From assembly GCA_945874825.1 (NCBI GenBank), contig CAMCIK010000019.1, forward strand, positions 1-33,599: a stretch of 33,599 nt of DNA. Reading direction: 5' to 3'. Positions 9,564 through 20,500 of this stretch are shown piece by piece. Within the stretch, counting starts at the first letter, position 1; each line of letters opens with the position of its first letter. This stretch comes from Phenylobacterium deserti (GTDB lineage Bacteria > Pseudomonadota > Alphaproteobacteria > Caulobacterales > Caulobacteraceae). Both the position numbers and the translations under genes were made by a program. The notes beneath the pieces were generated by a model. The model did not search any database, was not told where the DNA came from, and saw only the letters and a list, made by a program, of their open reading frames with translations.

Positions 9564-10784
9564 ATGACGGACGATCCGGACTTCAACCGCCTCTGGGCCG
9601 CGCAGGCGATCTCGGCCTTCGGGGCGCGGATTGCCCGGGAGGGACTGCCCATTGCTGCGGTGACGACCCTGGCGGCCTCGCCTTCCGCCCTGGGCCTTCT
9701 CGCCGCCCTGACCGGCCTCGCCTCAATGATCCTCGGCCTATCCGCTGGAGGCTGGGTGGACCGCCGGCCCCGCCGGGGGGTCCTGATCGCCATGAACCTG
9801 GTGCGGGCCGCCGCCCTCGCCGTCATTCCCCTGGCGGCCCTGACGGGGGTCCTGAGCCTGCCGATGATCCTGGCGTCAGGAACCGTCATCGCGGGCGCCA
9901 GTACCGTCTTCATCATGGCCGAGCATGCCATCCTGCCGGGACTGGTATCCCCCGACCGGCTGATCACCGCGAACGCCCGCCTGTCGGCAACGGACTCCGT
10001 CGCCGAGATCGGCGGCCCGGCCCTGGCCGGCGTCCTCTTCCAGGTCCTGACCGCGCCCCTCGCCGTCGCCGCCACGGCCGGGACCTGGCTGGCCTCCGCC
10101 CTCCTCCTGCTGCGGATCCGGGGTGAGCGGCCTATGGAAGCTGGACCCGGGACACCGGCGGAGGGCCTGTCCTTCCTCTCCGGATTCCGGACAACCTGGG
10201 CGGACAGGGAGGTCCGCGTCCTTTTCCTGATCCAGATGGCCTGGGGCCTGACCGGCGGGGTCTTAGGAAGCCTGTACGTCCTGTTCGCCCTCCGCACCCT
10301 TCAACTGCCTACCGGCCTGCTGGGCCTGGCCATCGCCTGCGGGGGGATTGGTGCCCTGGCCGGGGCGGCGGCGGGGCCGATTGTGGAGCGGCGGCTGGGG
10401 GCAGGTCGGACCCTGACCCTGGCCCTCCTGCTCGGCGGCCTGGTCAACCTCGCCATCGGCCTTGCGCCTGCAGGCGTGAAGGGCGGCATGGCCGTGCTGG
10501 TCACCACCCAGTTCCTGGGCGACCTGTTCGGCGTCACCGCCATGATCCTGATGTCGAGCCTGCGGCAGGTGCGGGTCGACGCCGATCACCTGGGCCGGGT
10601 GTCGGGCGTCTTCCAGGCTGGAACCGGGGGCATGACCGTTGTCGGCGCCCTGGGCGCGGCCCTGCTGGCGGAGGCGGCAGGCACACGCACGGCCATGCTG
10701 GCCGCCGCCGCCCTGAGCCTCGTCCTGCCCCTGCTCTGCGCCGCCAGCCCGCTGGGACGGGCACGACTTCCTTCCCGCGGCTGA
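9564..10784 (+). CDS. Major facilitator superfamily transporter (EntS/MFS_3-like)
   Basis: 406 residues, almost all hydrophobic helices separated by short loops. The first half contains the MFS signature loop between helices 2 and 3 (GWVDRRPRRGV), and a second, weaker version appears in the C-terminal half (GPIVERRLGAGRT). Overall it resembles the EntS/MFS_3 group of drug or siderophore exporters. The start at 9564 follows GGCGGA directly and gives the typical short cytoplasmic N-terminus (DDPDFNRLWAAQAIS). The substrate is unknown. It follows the frameshifted esterase by 34 bp and converges on ettA, with a REP-like double hairpin between them. Confidence 0.87.
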   Translation: MTDDPDFNRLWAAQAISAFGARIAREGLPIAAVTTLAASPSALGLLAALTGLASMILGLSAGGWVDRRPRRGVLIAMNLVRAAALAVIPLAALTGVLSLPMILASGTVIAGASTVFIMAEHAILPGLVSPDRLITANARLSATDSVAEIGGPALAGVLFQVLTAPLAVAATAGTWLASALLLLRIRGERPMEAGPGTPAEGLSFLSGFRTTWADREVRVLFLIQMAWGLTGGVLGSLYVLFALRTLQLPTGLLGLAIACGGIGALAGAAAGPIVERRLGAGRTLTLALLLGGLVNLAIGLAPAGVKGGMAVLVTTQFLGDLFGVTAMILMSSLRQVRVDADHLGRVSGVFQAGTGGMTVVGALGAALLAEAAGTRTAMLAAAALSLVLPLLCAASPLGRARLPSRG

Positions 10785-10808
10785 AGTTCCACGCTCGAAG
10801 GCCGCTGA

Positions 10809-10852
10809 CCCCCTCCGGCCCGCTGCGCGGGCCACCTCCCCCTTGAGGGAGG
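10809..10852. repeat. REP-like double palindrome between convergent genes
   Basis: Two adjacent perfect hairpins occur between the convergent MFS and ettA genes. The first is GGCCCGC-TGC-GCGGGCC (10817-10833). The second is CCTCCC-CCTTGA-GGGAGG (10835-10852). The whole CCCCTCCGGCC...CTCCCCCTTGAGGGAGG pattern resembles a short intergenic repeat I recall from many high-GC alphaproteobacteria. It could act as a bidirectional transcription stop for the two genes, though neither strand has a long T tract. Confidence 0.65.
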
Positions 10853-10907
10853 AATTAGAGCGCACATTGCTCACCCAAGGGAGAGCCGGGTCGGGTGACC
10901 TCGACCC

Positions 10908-12575
<1,668 letters not shown>

Positions 12576-12655
12576 GGGGCTTGCGGGCTCGCGGATCGAG
12601 GAATGGGAAGGCCCGCCAGATAGCCCTCCGGCCGGGCCGGCGCAATGGGTGGGGA

Positions 12656-12711
12656 CTGTCAGGAGACTGTCACGCTGGGGTCGCGGATCTGTCGTGGGCA
12701 CTCCCTAGCCT
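12656..12711 (+). promoter_or_regulatory. Extended Pho box (PhoB site) with weak -10, upstream of TonB receptor
   Basis: CTGTCA occurs at 12656-12661 and again at 12667-12672, exactly 11 bp apart. A further CTGTCG is at 12689-12694, 22 bp on and in the same phase. The slot between them (12678-12683, GGGTCG) keeps GTC. Two CTGTCA repeats at 11-bp spacing form the PhoB Pho box; arrays of extra in-phase units are known at strong PhoB promoters. The four-base spacer here is GAGA rather than AT-rich. TAGCCT (12706-12711) lies 11 bp after the last unit, where PhoB promoters place the -10. The start codon follows at 12755. Confidence 0.68.
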
Positions 12712-12754
12712 GCTGCCGAGTCGGCCGACAGAACGGCTGGAATCGGGGATCATC

Positions 12755-15067
12755 ATGAAATCAGCTCTCATCACGGGCGTATCCGCCCTCGCACTCCTAC
12801 TCGCCGCGACCGCTGCAAGCGCTGCAGACGAGGTGACCGGGGTCGAGGAGCTCATCGTCTACGGCAAGGGCGAGAGCCGTCAGGTCCAGGCCCTGACCCT
12901 CGAGGAGATCCAGCGGGCGGCGCCGGGCTCCAGCCCGATCAAGATGGTCGAGAAGCTGCCAGGCGTGAACTTCCAGTCTGCCGACGCCTTTGGCGCCTAT
13001 GAGTGGTCGACGCGCATCTCCATCCGGGCCTTCAACCAGAACCAGCTTGGCTTCACCCTCGACGGGGTCCCGCTCGGCGACATGAGCTACGGCAACCACA
13101 ACGGCCTGCATATCAGCCGCGCCATCGCCACCGAAGACCTGGCCGGCGTGGAACTGGCCCAGGGCTCTGGGGCGCTCAGCGTCGCCTCGACCTCCAACCT
13201 CGGCGGCGCTCTGAAGTTCACCAGCCGCACACCCTCTTCCGACCTGGGCGCCGATGTGGCGGTGACCGCGGGGTCAAGCTCCATGCTCCGCGTCTTCCTG
13301 CGCGCTGACACCGGCGAACTGCCCGGCGGCGGGCGGGGCTCCATCAGCTATGCCGACCAGAAGGCTGACAAGTGGAAGGGCCAGGGCGAGCAGAAGCAGA
13401 AGCAGATCGACCTGAAGTTCGTCCAGCCGATCGGCGACTTCACGATCACCGCCTTCTACAATTATTCCGAGCGCCGCGAGAACGATTACCAGGACCTGTC
13501 CCTGGACATGATCTCGCGCCTGGGCTCCGATTGGGACAACAATACCGGCCGCTGGGCCGAGGCCGTCCAGATCGCCCGCGCCTACCAGACTGACTCGAAC
13601 TATGCGGGACCGAACCCCATCCTCGACGGGAACGGCTGCTACACAGGCTCTGGTGCCAACCCCTATCCGGGCAAGGTGAAGTGCGTCGATGACGCCTACT
13701 ACGACGCCGCTGGCCTGCGTGACGACAACCTCTGGGCCGTCAGCGCCGCAGGCCCGGTGGCCGGGATCGACCTGACCGCCACCATCTATGGCCATACGAA
13801 CGACGGCCAGGGGATCTGGTACACGCCCTACCGCGCGTCACCGAACAACAACGTCCCCGGCGCGACCAGCCAGAACGCTCCGATCTCCACCCGGACCACC
13901 GAATACTCCATCGACCGGATGGGCCTGATCCTTGGTGCCGGGTTCGAGTTCGGTACCCACCGGATTTCGGTCGGGGGTTGGCTGGAGTCCAACGACTTCA
14001 CCCAGTCGCGTCGCTTCTACGGCCAGGACCTGGCCTCGCCCTCGTCTTCGCTCAGCTTCTTCTCCGGGCCCTTCTTCACCCAATGGTCGGGCGACTTCGA
14101 GACCGACACCCGGACCTTCTACCTTGAGGACACCTGGACCGTTTCCGACCAGCTGAAGGTCAACTTCGGCTTCAAGTCGGTCAGCGTCGAAAGCAGCACC
14201 GTGACGACGGTCGGCTCACCGGTGATCAATGGCTCCATCACCTCCGAGGAGACCTTCCTTCCCCAGGCTGGCTTTACCTGGGCCCTTTCCGACGACAGCG
14301 AACTGTTCGCGAGCTATTCGAAGAACATGCGGGCTTTCGCTGCGGCAAGGACCGGCCTGTCGCCCTTCGCCACGACCCAGCCCGGGTTTGACGCCATCCA
14401 GGGCAAGCTCCAGCCGGAGACGTCGCAGACCTTCGAGGGTGGCTGGCGTTACCGTTCCGGCGGCTTCCAGGGCGTCGCGGCACTGTACTACGTCAAGTTC
14501 GACGATCGCCTGATCGGCACCTCCGCCGGCGCGGGAATCGTTGGCAGCCCGACCATCCTGTCCAACGCTGGCAGCGTGACGGCCCAGGGCTTCGAGGCGG
14601 CGGGAACCTTCGAGCTGAACGACGACTGGAGCCTCTTCGGTTCCTACGCCTACAACGACAGCACCTACGATGACGACATCCGCGACGCTGCGGGCGTGAT
14701 CACCCAGAGGATCAGCGGCAAGACCACGGTGGACTCTCCTCAGCATCTCCTGAACGGCGAGGTCAGCTTCGACCGTGACGGCTGGTTCGCCGCCCTGAAC
14801 GTCCACTATGTCTCGGAGCGGTATTTCACCTACACCAACGACAAGTCCGTCCCGTCTACCACAACGGCCGACCTGTCCTTTGGCTACCGCTTCCAGGGCG
14901 CGGGCCTGACAGAGGGCCTGGAGATCCAGGCCAACGTGACGAACCTGACGGACGAGGACTACGTCTCGACCATCGGCTCCAACGGTTTCGGCTATGCGGG
15001 TGACAACCAGACCCTGCAGACCGCCGCTCCGCGCCAGGCCTTCATCACCGTGCGCAAGCGTTTCTGA
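12755..15067 (+). CDS. TonB-dependent outer-membrane receptor
   Basis: 770 residues. The signal peptide is cleaved near residue 23 (ASA before AD) and is followed by a TonB-box-like segment, VEELIVYG (30-37). The plug domain spans about 45-160 (PGVNFQS, ISIRAFNQNQLGFTLDGVPLG, GSGALSVASTSNLGGALKF). A long beta-barrel rich in aromatic and polar alternation ends in VRKRF with the terminal Phe typical of outer-membrane barrels. ATG 12755 is the only start that gives a proper signal peptide. The ligand is unknown. A Pho-box array upstream predicts induction under phosphate limitation, in line with the known use of TonB receptors in the Caulobacter phosphate-starvation response. A strong terminator follows the stop, so the gene is probably monocistronic. 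Confidence 0.93.
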   Translation: MKSALITGVSALALLLAATAASAADEVTGVEELIVYGKGESRQVQALTLEEIQRAAPGSSPIKMVEKLPGVNFQSADAFGAYEWSTRISIRAFNQNQLGFTLDGVPLGDMSYGNHNGLHISRAIATEDLAGVELAQGSGALSVASTSNLGGALKFTSRTPSSDLGADVAVTAGSSSMLRVFLRADTGELPGGGRGSISYADQKADKWKGQGEQKQKQIDLKFVQPIGDFTITAFYNYSERRENDYQDLSLDMISRLGSDWDNNTGRWAEAVQIARAYQTDSNYAGPNPILDGNGCYTGSGANPYPGKVKCVDDAYYDAAGLRDDNLWAVSAAGPVAGIDLTATIYGHTNDGQGIWYTPYRASPNNNVPGATSQNAPISTRTTEYSIDRMGLILGAGFEFGTHRISVGGWLESNDFTQSRRFYGQDLASPSSSLSFFSGPFFTQWSGDFETDTRTFYLEDTWTVSDQLKVNFGFKSVSVESSTVTTVGSPVINGSITSEETFLPQAGFTWALSDDSELFASYSKNMRAFAAARTGLSPFATTQPGFDAIQGKLQPETSQTFEGGWRYRSGGFQGVAALYYVKFDDRLIGTSAGAGIVGSPTILSNAGSVTAQGFEAAGTFELNDDWSLFGSYAYNDSTYDDDIRDAAGVITQRISGKTTVDSPQHLLNGEVSFDRDGWFAALNVHYVSERYFTYTNDKSVPSTTTADLSFGYRFQGAGLTEGLEIQANVTNLTDEDYVSTIGSNGFGYAGDNQTLQTAAPRQAFITVRKRF

Positions 15068-15092
15068 TCCCCTTACCGAGGCAACCCCGACT

Positions 15093-15125
15093 GGCCCCGC
15101 CTTCAATGGCGGGGCCTCTTTTTTT
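15093..15125 (+). terminator. Rho-independent terminator of the TonB receptor gene
   Basis: A perfect 9-bp GC stem, GGCCCCGCC-TTCAAT-GGCGGGGCC (15093-15116), is followed by TCTTTTTTT. It lies 25 bp after the receptor stop and is the clearest intrinsic terminator in the window. Confidence 0.95.
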
Positions 15126-15214
15126 GCCGCCGGGACTTTTGGAGGGAACCTCTGGCTTGCGCAGTCGGGTGAGCCCTGTACCTCTTGGGGGCGAGTTTCG
15201 GCAGGAGCTACCCG

Positions 15215-16537
15215 ATGCCCTCCCCCAGAATGATCCGAGCCGTTGCGGTCCTGACCTTCGGACTGGTCCTGCAGGCCTGCGCGGGCAAGGCACCTCCGGG
15301 GCTCGCCCTCATGCCTGCGCCAGACGCCTTTGACAGCGGCGCCTTCGACCGGGCGGCGGATGATCGCCCGGTGGGCGACATCCCCGACGGCGGCATCCTT
15401 TACGCCACCGGTCGGCAGAAGAGCGCAGGCAATGCTCCGGGCGACTTCTACACCAACGAGCGCAGCCTTGCGGTACACCTGGGTGAAGCGCAGGTCAGGG
15501 TCAGCAATCCCGCCATCACCTGGCGGCAGGCGCGGGAAATGGCCCTGCTCAAGAACCAGTCCAAGGACTACCCGATTTTGGTCTCCGGGGTCACGGAGTA
15601 CGGCCTCCTCAACCGGTCCGTGACGCCCTACGTGGACCCGGGCCAGCAGGCTGCCCCGCCAGCCCAGGCGACGGCCAGGTTCGCCGCCGAGGTCAACCGC
15701 AGGCTGGAGCGCACCCTCCAGAAGGACGTCTACATCTATATCCATGGCTACAAGGTGGCCTTCGACAACCCCGTCCTGGTGGCGGCCGAGATGTGGCACT
15801 TCATGGGCTATGAAGGGGTTTTCGTCGCCTATTCCTGGCCATCGACCCCCGAGGCGACGGCCTATGTGGGTGATGTGGACACCGCCATGGGGATGGCCCG
15901 CAATCTTCGGGAACTTGTCCACATGCTGGAGACCGAAACGGCCGCCGAGCGGATCCACATCATCGGCTACAGCGCCGGTACCCGCCTGGTCGCCCGGACC
16001 CTGGAGCAGATGGCCCTCCTGAACCGCGGCCAGGGAACAGGCGGGGAGCGCTATGGCGCCAAGCTGGAGAACGTCTTCCTGATCTCGAGCGACGTCGACC
16101 GGTCGGTCTTCGGCGCCTATCTGGCCGACGGTGCCCTGGATGTCTCACGGCACATGATCGTCTACGCCTCGAAACAGGACCAGGCCCTGCAGATCTCCGA
16201 GAAGATCACGGGGCACGAGCGACTTGGGCAAGCCCTGCGCCCCGACCAGGTCCCGGCACCCTTCGCCAACCTGCTGAAGAGCCGCCCAGACCGGGTTTCC
16301 TACATTGATGTCTCCGCCACTCCGGACATCTCATCCGGGAACGGGCACGGCTATTTCCGCGGTAGTCCCTGGGTGTCCAGCGACCTCATGATCAAGCTGA
16401 TGTACCGCCTGCCTCCAGAGGTCCGGGGCCTGGTTCGGGACCCGAAGACCGGCATCCTTTCATTCCCAACGGACTACGACCAGAGAATGAAACGCGCACT
16501 GCAGGACCTGAAGTCGGGGCGTCCGTCGGGGTCCTGA
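15215..16537 (+). CDS. DUF900-family alpha/beta-hydrolase lipoprotein
   Basis: 440 residues from ATG 15215, chosen for the AGGAG ribosome site 7 bp upstream. The N-terminus is a lipoprotein signal with lipobox LQAC. The core is an alpha/beta-hydrolase of the DUF900 type: the strand DVYIYIHGYKVAFDNPVL carries the HG oxyanion turn, VAYSWPSTPEATAYV is the family block, and the nucleophile elbow is IIGYSAGTRL with Ser253 in GYSAG. A later VFLISSDVDRSVF holds the likely acid, and GNGHGYF (His near the C-terminus) is a candidate catalytic histidine. The protein should be a periplasmic or outer-membrane esterase or lipase-like enzyme with unknown substrate. The gene lies after the TonB receptor terminator and ends 6 bp from the convergent membrane-protein gene. 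Confidence 0.84.
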   Translation: MPSPRMIRAVAVLTFGLVLQACAGKAPPGLALMPAPDAFDSGAFDRAADDRPVGDIPDGGILYATGRQKSAGNAPGDFYTNERSLAVHLGEAQVRVSNPAITWRQAREMALLKNQSKDYPILVSGVTEYGLLNRSVTPYVDPGQQAAPPAQATARFAAEVNRRLERTLQKDVYIYIHGYKVAFDNPVLVAAEMWHFMGYEGVFVAYSWPSTPEATAYVGDVDTAMGMARNLRELVHMLETETAAERIHIIGYSAGTRLVARTLEQMALLNRGQGTGGERYGAKLENVFLISSDVDRSVFGAYLADGALDVSRHMIVYASKQDQALQISEKITGHERLGQALRPDQVPAPFANLLKSRPDRVSYIDVSATPDISSGNGHGYFRGSPWVSSDLMIKLMYRLPPEVRGLVRDPKTGILSFPTDYDQRMKRALQDLKSGRPSGS

Positions 16538-16543
16538 CAGGCT

Positions 16544-17437
16544 TCAGGGCGTGACGCAGTTCCGGGTGACGGCGAGGATGTCGAGAAGCCCGGCATTGGC
16601 CGCGAGGGCGATCGTCGCAATGGCCAGGATGATGGCAACGGCGCGAATCCAGCGGCGGCGGTCCGAGCGTGCCAGCCAGACCAGAATCCGACCCGGCGCC
16701 GTAGATTCCGATCCGGGTGTGGCGGGGTGGAGGACTGGCCAGGACTGGGAAATGTCCACCATGTCCCGGGCCAGGAGCACCAGCGCGAAGGCGGCAACGA
16801 ACCCGACCTGAAGCCCGACCTCGCCCCGTGCCGGGCAGGCTTCCCCGGCGGCGCGGAACAGGTGGTAGATGATGAAGAGCAGCAGCATGCAGGTGCTGTT
16901 GAGAAGCAGCCAGAAGACCCGGAGCGCATCCATGCGCGAGTCTACAGGATCGGAAGCCTCGCCGCTGGCTAGCCTGCGCCGGGGGCCGGGCCAGGACAGA
17001 AACAGGGTGTTGGACACAAGGAAGAGCGAGGCGGCCAACACGTACCAGCTGAGTCCGACCTGCCGGAAGGGCACCGCCCCTAGCGACTGGGCCACAAGGT
17101 AGATGGGCGCCATGGCCAGGAGCCCCCGGACGAGGTCGAGGAGGAAGATCGGAGGCCGGACCTCCCGGAGCCCGGTGCGCCTGTAGACCACGTCCATGTA
17201 GCGATCAATCTGGTAGTGGAAGAGGCTCAGGGTGACCACGAAGCCCAGGGTCACTAACCCATTGAGGGCGAGACTGACGCCATCAAAGCTCTGTACGACC
17301 AGGGCCGCATGGACCTTGTCGTAGGTCCCGGTGAGGGTGAGGCCGAAGCTCAGGCCGAAGAGCACGGCATAGAGGGACCTGAGATTGTCTACCGAGCGGT
17401 CGGACTGCCGGCGGAAGTCTTCGTCCTGAATGGCCAT
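16544..17437 (-). CDS. Multi-pass membrane protein of unknown function
   Basis: 297 residues that I do not recognise. I see about seven hydrophobic segments, near residues 23-42, 54-76, 97-118, 129-150, 172-198, 212-232 and 265-290. Charged stretches between them include YRRTGLREVRPP and the linker WPGPRRRLASGEASDPVDSR. The N-terminus is hydrophilic and acidic (MAIQDEDFRRQSDRSVDNLRS) and carries no signal peptide. No catalytic motif is visible. The gene converges with the DUF900 gene, with only 6 bp between the stops. It is followed, 131 bp on the upstream side, by the end of the large amidohydrolase. The start at 17437 fits the coding potential, and the first membrane segment begins at a normal distance from it. 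Confidence 0.75.
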   Translation of the reverse strand: MAIQDEDFRRQSDRSVDNLRSLYAVLFGLSFGLTLTGTYDKVHAALVVQSFDGVSLALNGLVTLGFVVTLSLFHYQIDRYMDVVYRRTGLREVRPPIFLLDLVRGLLAMAPIYLVAQSLGAVPFRQVGLSWYVLAASLFLVSNTLFLSWPGPRRRLASGEASDPVDSRMDALRVFWLLLNSTCMLLLFIIYHLFRAAGEACPARGEVGLQVGFVAAFALVLLARDMVDISQSWPVLHPATPGSESTAPGRILVWLARSDRRRWIRAVAIILAIATIALAANAGLLDILAVTRNCVTP

Positions 17438-17568
17438 GTGGTTTCTCCCGACAACGCCTCAGTGTCACCGGCGAGGAACCCCTTAAAGCCAGATGGAGTC
17501 CACACCGTCGGCTCAGGTGGTGAGGCTGGACCTACCCCCGACAGGATAGGTCATCGCCGTCTTTCGGT

Positions 17569-20500
17569 TCACCCATCATCCTGATCGGCGTGGGCGCCGG
17601 CGCCGCCGCCCGCCGGGCCTGTGTAGCCCTGGGCCCCTTGCGCGCCCTCCCACCAGTAGGCCGGACGCTTGCGGGTGCCGGTCATCTCCTCGTTGAGGGT
17701 GGCGGCGTCGAGCAGACGGCCGCCGATCATGACCTTGCTGATCTTGTCGGAGTTACGGATGTCCTGGGTCGGGTCGGCGTCGAGCACGACCAGGTCAGCC
17801 AGCTTGCCTGGCTCCAGGCTGCCGATGTCAGCGTCGTAGCCCAGGCTGCGGGCGGCCTCGATCGTGCCGGCGCGCAGCGCCTCGACCGGGCTCATCCCCC
17901 CCCGGGCGAAGGACCACAGTTCCCAGTGCGCGGCGATGCCGGGTTCCTGGCCATGCGCGCCGATCGAGACCGGTACGCCGCGCCGGGCCAGCTTGGCGGC
18001 TTCGCGGGCGCTGTCGTCGTCCTTGTAGTCACCTTCCGGGGCGATCTCGCGGCGGGCATTGGCGGCGGTCAGGATCGCGGCGGGCTGGTGACTGCGGAGC
18101 AGCGGGTGCTTCCAGACCTCGGTGTGGGCGCGCCAGTAGGGATCGCCCGCCGGGCCGCCATAGGTCACCACCAGGGTCGGGGTGTAACCCGTCTTCGACT
18201 GGCTGAAGAACTGCAGCACGTCTTCGTAGAACACGCCGAGCGGCAGGTTGTGCTCAACCGTGGTGTTGCCATCGGCGATCAGGGTCATGTCGAGCCCGAA
18301 GAGCGATCCGCCCTCGGCCACCGAGCGCATCCCTTCGGCCAGAGCCGCCGCTGTGACCTGCTGGCGCTGGTCGCGGCGCGGCTGGTTGTAGTTCTTCAGG
18401 CTGTGTGCGCCCTGGGCCTTGAGACGGCGGACATGGGCCAGGGCGTCCTCATAACTGTCGATCTGGGCGTAGACGCCCGACTGGCGGGCGCCATAGACGA
18501 TCTCGGCGGTCGAGAAGGAGCGCGGGCCCAGGATCTTGCCGGCGCGCACCATTTCCAGCGCCGGGAACACCGTTCGGGCGCTGCTTGAGGGATCGTGCCG
18601 GGTGGTCACCCCCAGCGCCAGGTCGACCATCTCCACCCAGTTGGCCTGGGGGGTGATCTCGTCGATTCCGTAGGGTCCGTGGGCGTGGGCGTCGATCAGG
18701 CCCGGGATCAGGGTCTTGCCCCGGGCGTCGAGTGTCGGCGTGCCGGCCGGGATCGCCACCTCGCCGCGCTTGCCCACGGCCTTGATCCGGTCGCGCTCGA
18801 TCAGCACCACGCCATCGTCCATGATACCGCCATCCATGCCCTTCATGGTGACCACGCGCGCGCCGACGATCGCGAGGCTGCCCTTGGGCTTGTCTGCGGT
18901 TATCCGCATCGAGAGCGAGACACCACTCTTGGGCGGCTCGAAGGTCGGGGGCTTGGCACCCTTGGCCAGTGGGGCGTCAGCAAACATCACAGACCGGTCA
19001 GCGCTGAACACCGTGGGGCCGAGCGACCAGTTCAGGCGCTTGCCGCCTTCGCTCCAGTGGATCCAGTCGGCACCGTCACCACTGACCTTGACGACCGGCA
19101 GAGCACCGCTCTTGGTGGACAGCGAGACGTCCTGTCCGCCCGGGACCATCGGGGTGACGAAGGCCTGGTAGTTCTGACGGAAAGCCAGGAACCTGCCATC
19201 CGGCGAGACGCGGTAATCGTTGACGAGTTCACCCTTGGCATGGACGCGGCGCGCCTCGCCATTGAGGTCGAGGCTGACCAGGCGGCTCTCCTTGGCATCG
19301 CCTTCCACCACGAAGACACGGTCATTGGCGGCCCCGAACTGGGGATTGCCGCCGGAGTCGGTGATGCGGATTACCTGGCCGCCGGTTGCCGCCACACGGT
19401 ACACGCCGGGTTCGGCCGAGCCACGCGGACTGGAAAGATAGCCACCGCGGTCCTTCTCGAAGACCACGATCTTCCCATCGGGCGAGAAGCGCGGACGGGC
19501 ATAATGACCGGCGCGGGTGAGGGTTGAGGACTTGCCGCCGCTGGCGGAATGGGTTCGCACTTCACCCAGGCCCGCGTCGGTCCAGCGGACATATACCAGC
19601 GTCTTGCTGTCGGCCGACCAGGACGGATAGGCCTCCATTGCGGCCTCGTCGCGGGTCAGGCGACGCAGTTCGCCGCCCGCCATCGGCTTGATCCACAGTT
19701 TGCCGAGGGTCTCGAACACCACGGACCTGCCATCGGGCGAGACACTGGCCCCCCGCGGCATCCGGGTCTCGAAGCTGTCCGGCGCCACCGCGACGGCCGG
19801 ACGCGGGGGATCGATCACGCCGCGCGTGTCGGCGATCCTGAAGGGAACGACCGTGCCCTTGCCCGTGGTCAGATCAACCCGGTTGAGCTTGCCGCCCGCC
19901 CAGATCACGACACTGCCCGAGTCCGGGGTCCAGGCCATGTTGGGATAGACGCCGGTCACGGCCCAGGTTTCCTGCATGTCCATGTCGAGGGCGTCATAGA
20001 CCTTGCGATCCTCGCCCGTGTTCAGGTCGCGGACATAGAGCCGCGGCTGGGTCGCCTCGCGGCGGACATAGGCGATCTTCTTGCCATCGGGTGAAGGCGT
20101 GGGGCGCACCGCGCCGCCTTCGCCGCCGATCACGCTCTCGGTCTTGCCGGTCTCGAGGTCATAACGATCGATCGCGAACAGCGCGTTGTTGCTGTCCTGT
20201 GCGTACTGGAAAATCGGACCCGGCGTGGTGTTGCGCGTGAAGTAGACGTGCCTGCCATCCGGCGCAAAGATTGGCTCGCCCAGTTCCTTCTGGTGCTGTT
20301 CGCTCGGGCGCTTGACCAGCAGCACCCCGTCCCCACCCGAGACATGGTACATCCAGACCTCGCCCGTACCGAGCGAGCGCTGGGTGGTGAAGTGCTTCTT
20401 GGCCACGATGTACTGGCCATCCGGGCTCCAGCTTGCCTGGTTGAGCAGGCGGAAGCTCTCATTGGTGAGCTGGCGCTTGTCGTTGCCGTCGCGGTTCATG

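Noticed and set aside
12576..12701. 42-codon N-terminal extension of ettA
   Set aside because: The extension has no ribosome site, is proline- and glycine-rich, and would overlap the Pho-box region. The family starts at MAQQYIFQ.
14216..15958. 580-codon minus-strand frame spanning the TonB receptor end, the terminator and the DUF900 gene
   Set aside because: It crosses a strong plus-strand terminator and two good genes and has no ribosome site or recognisable domain.
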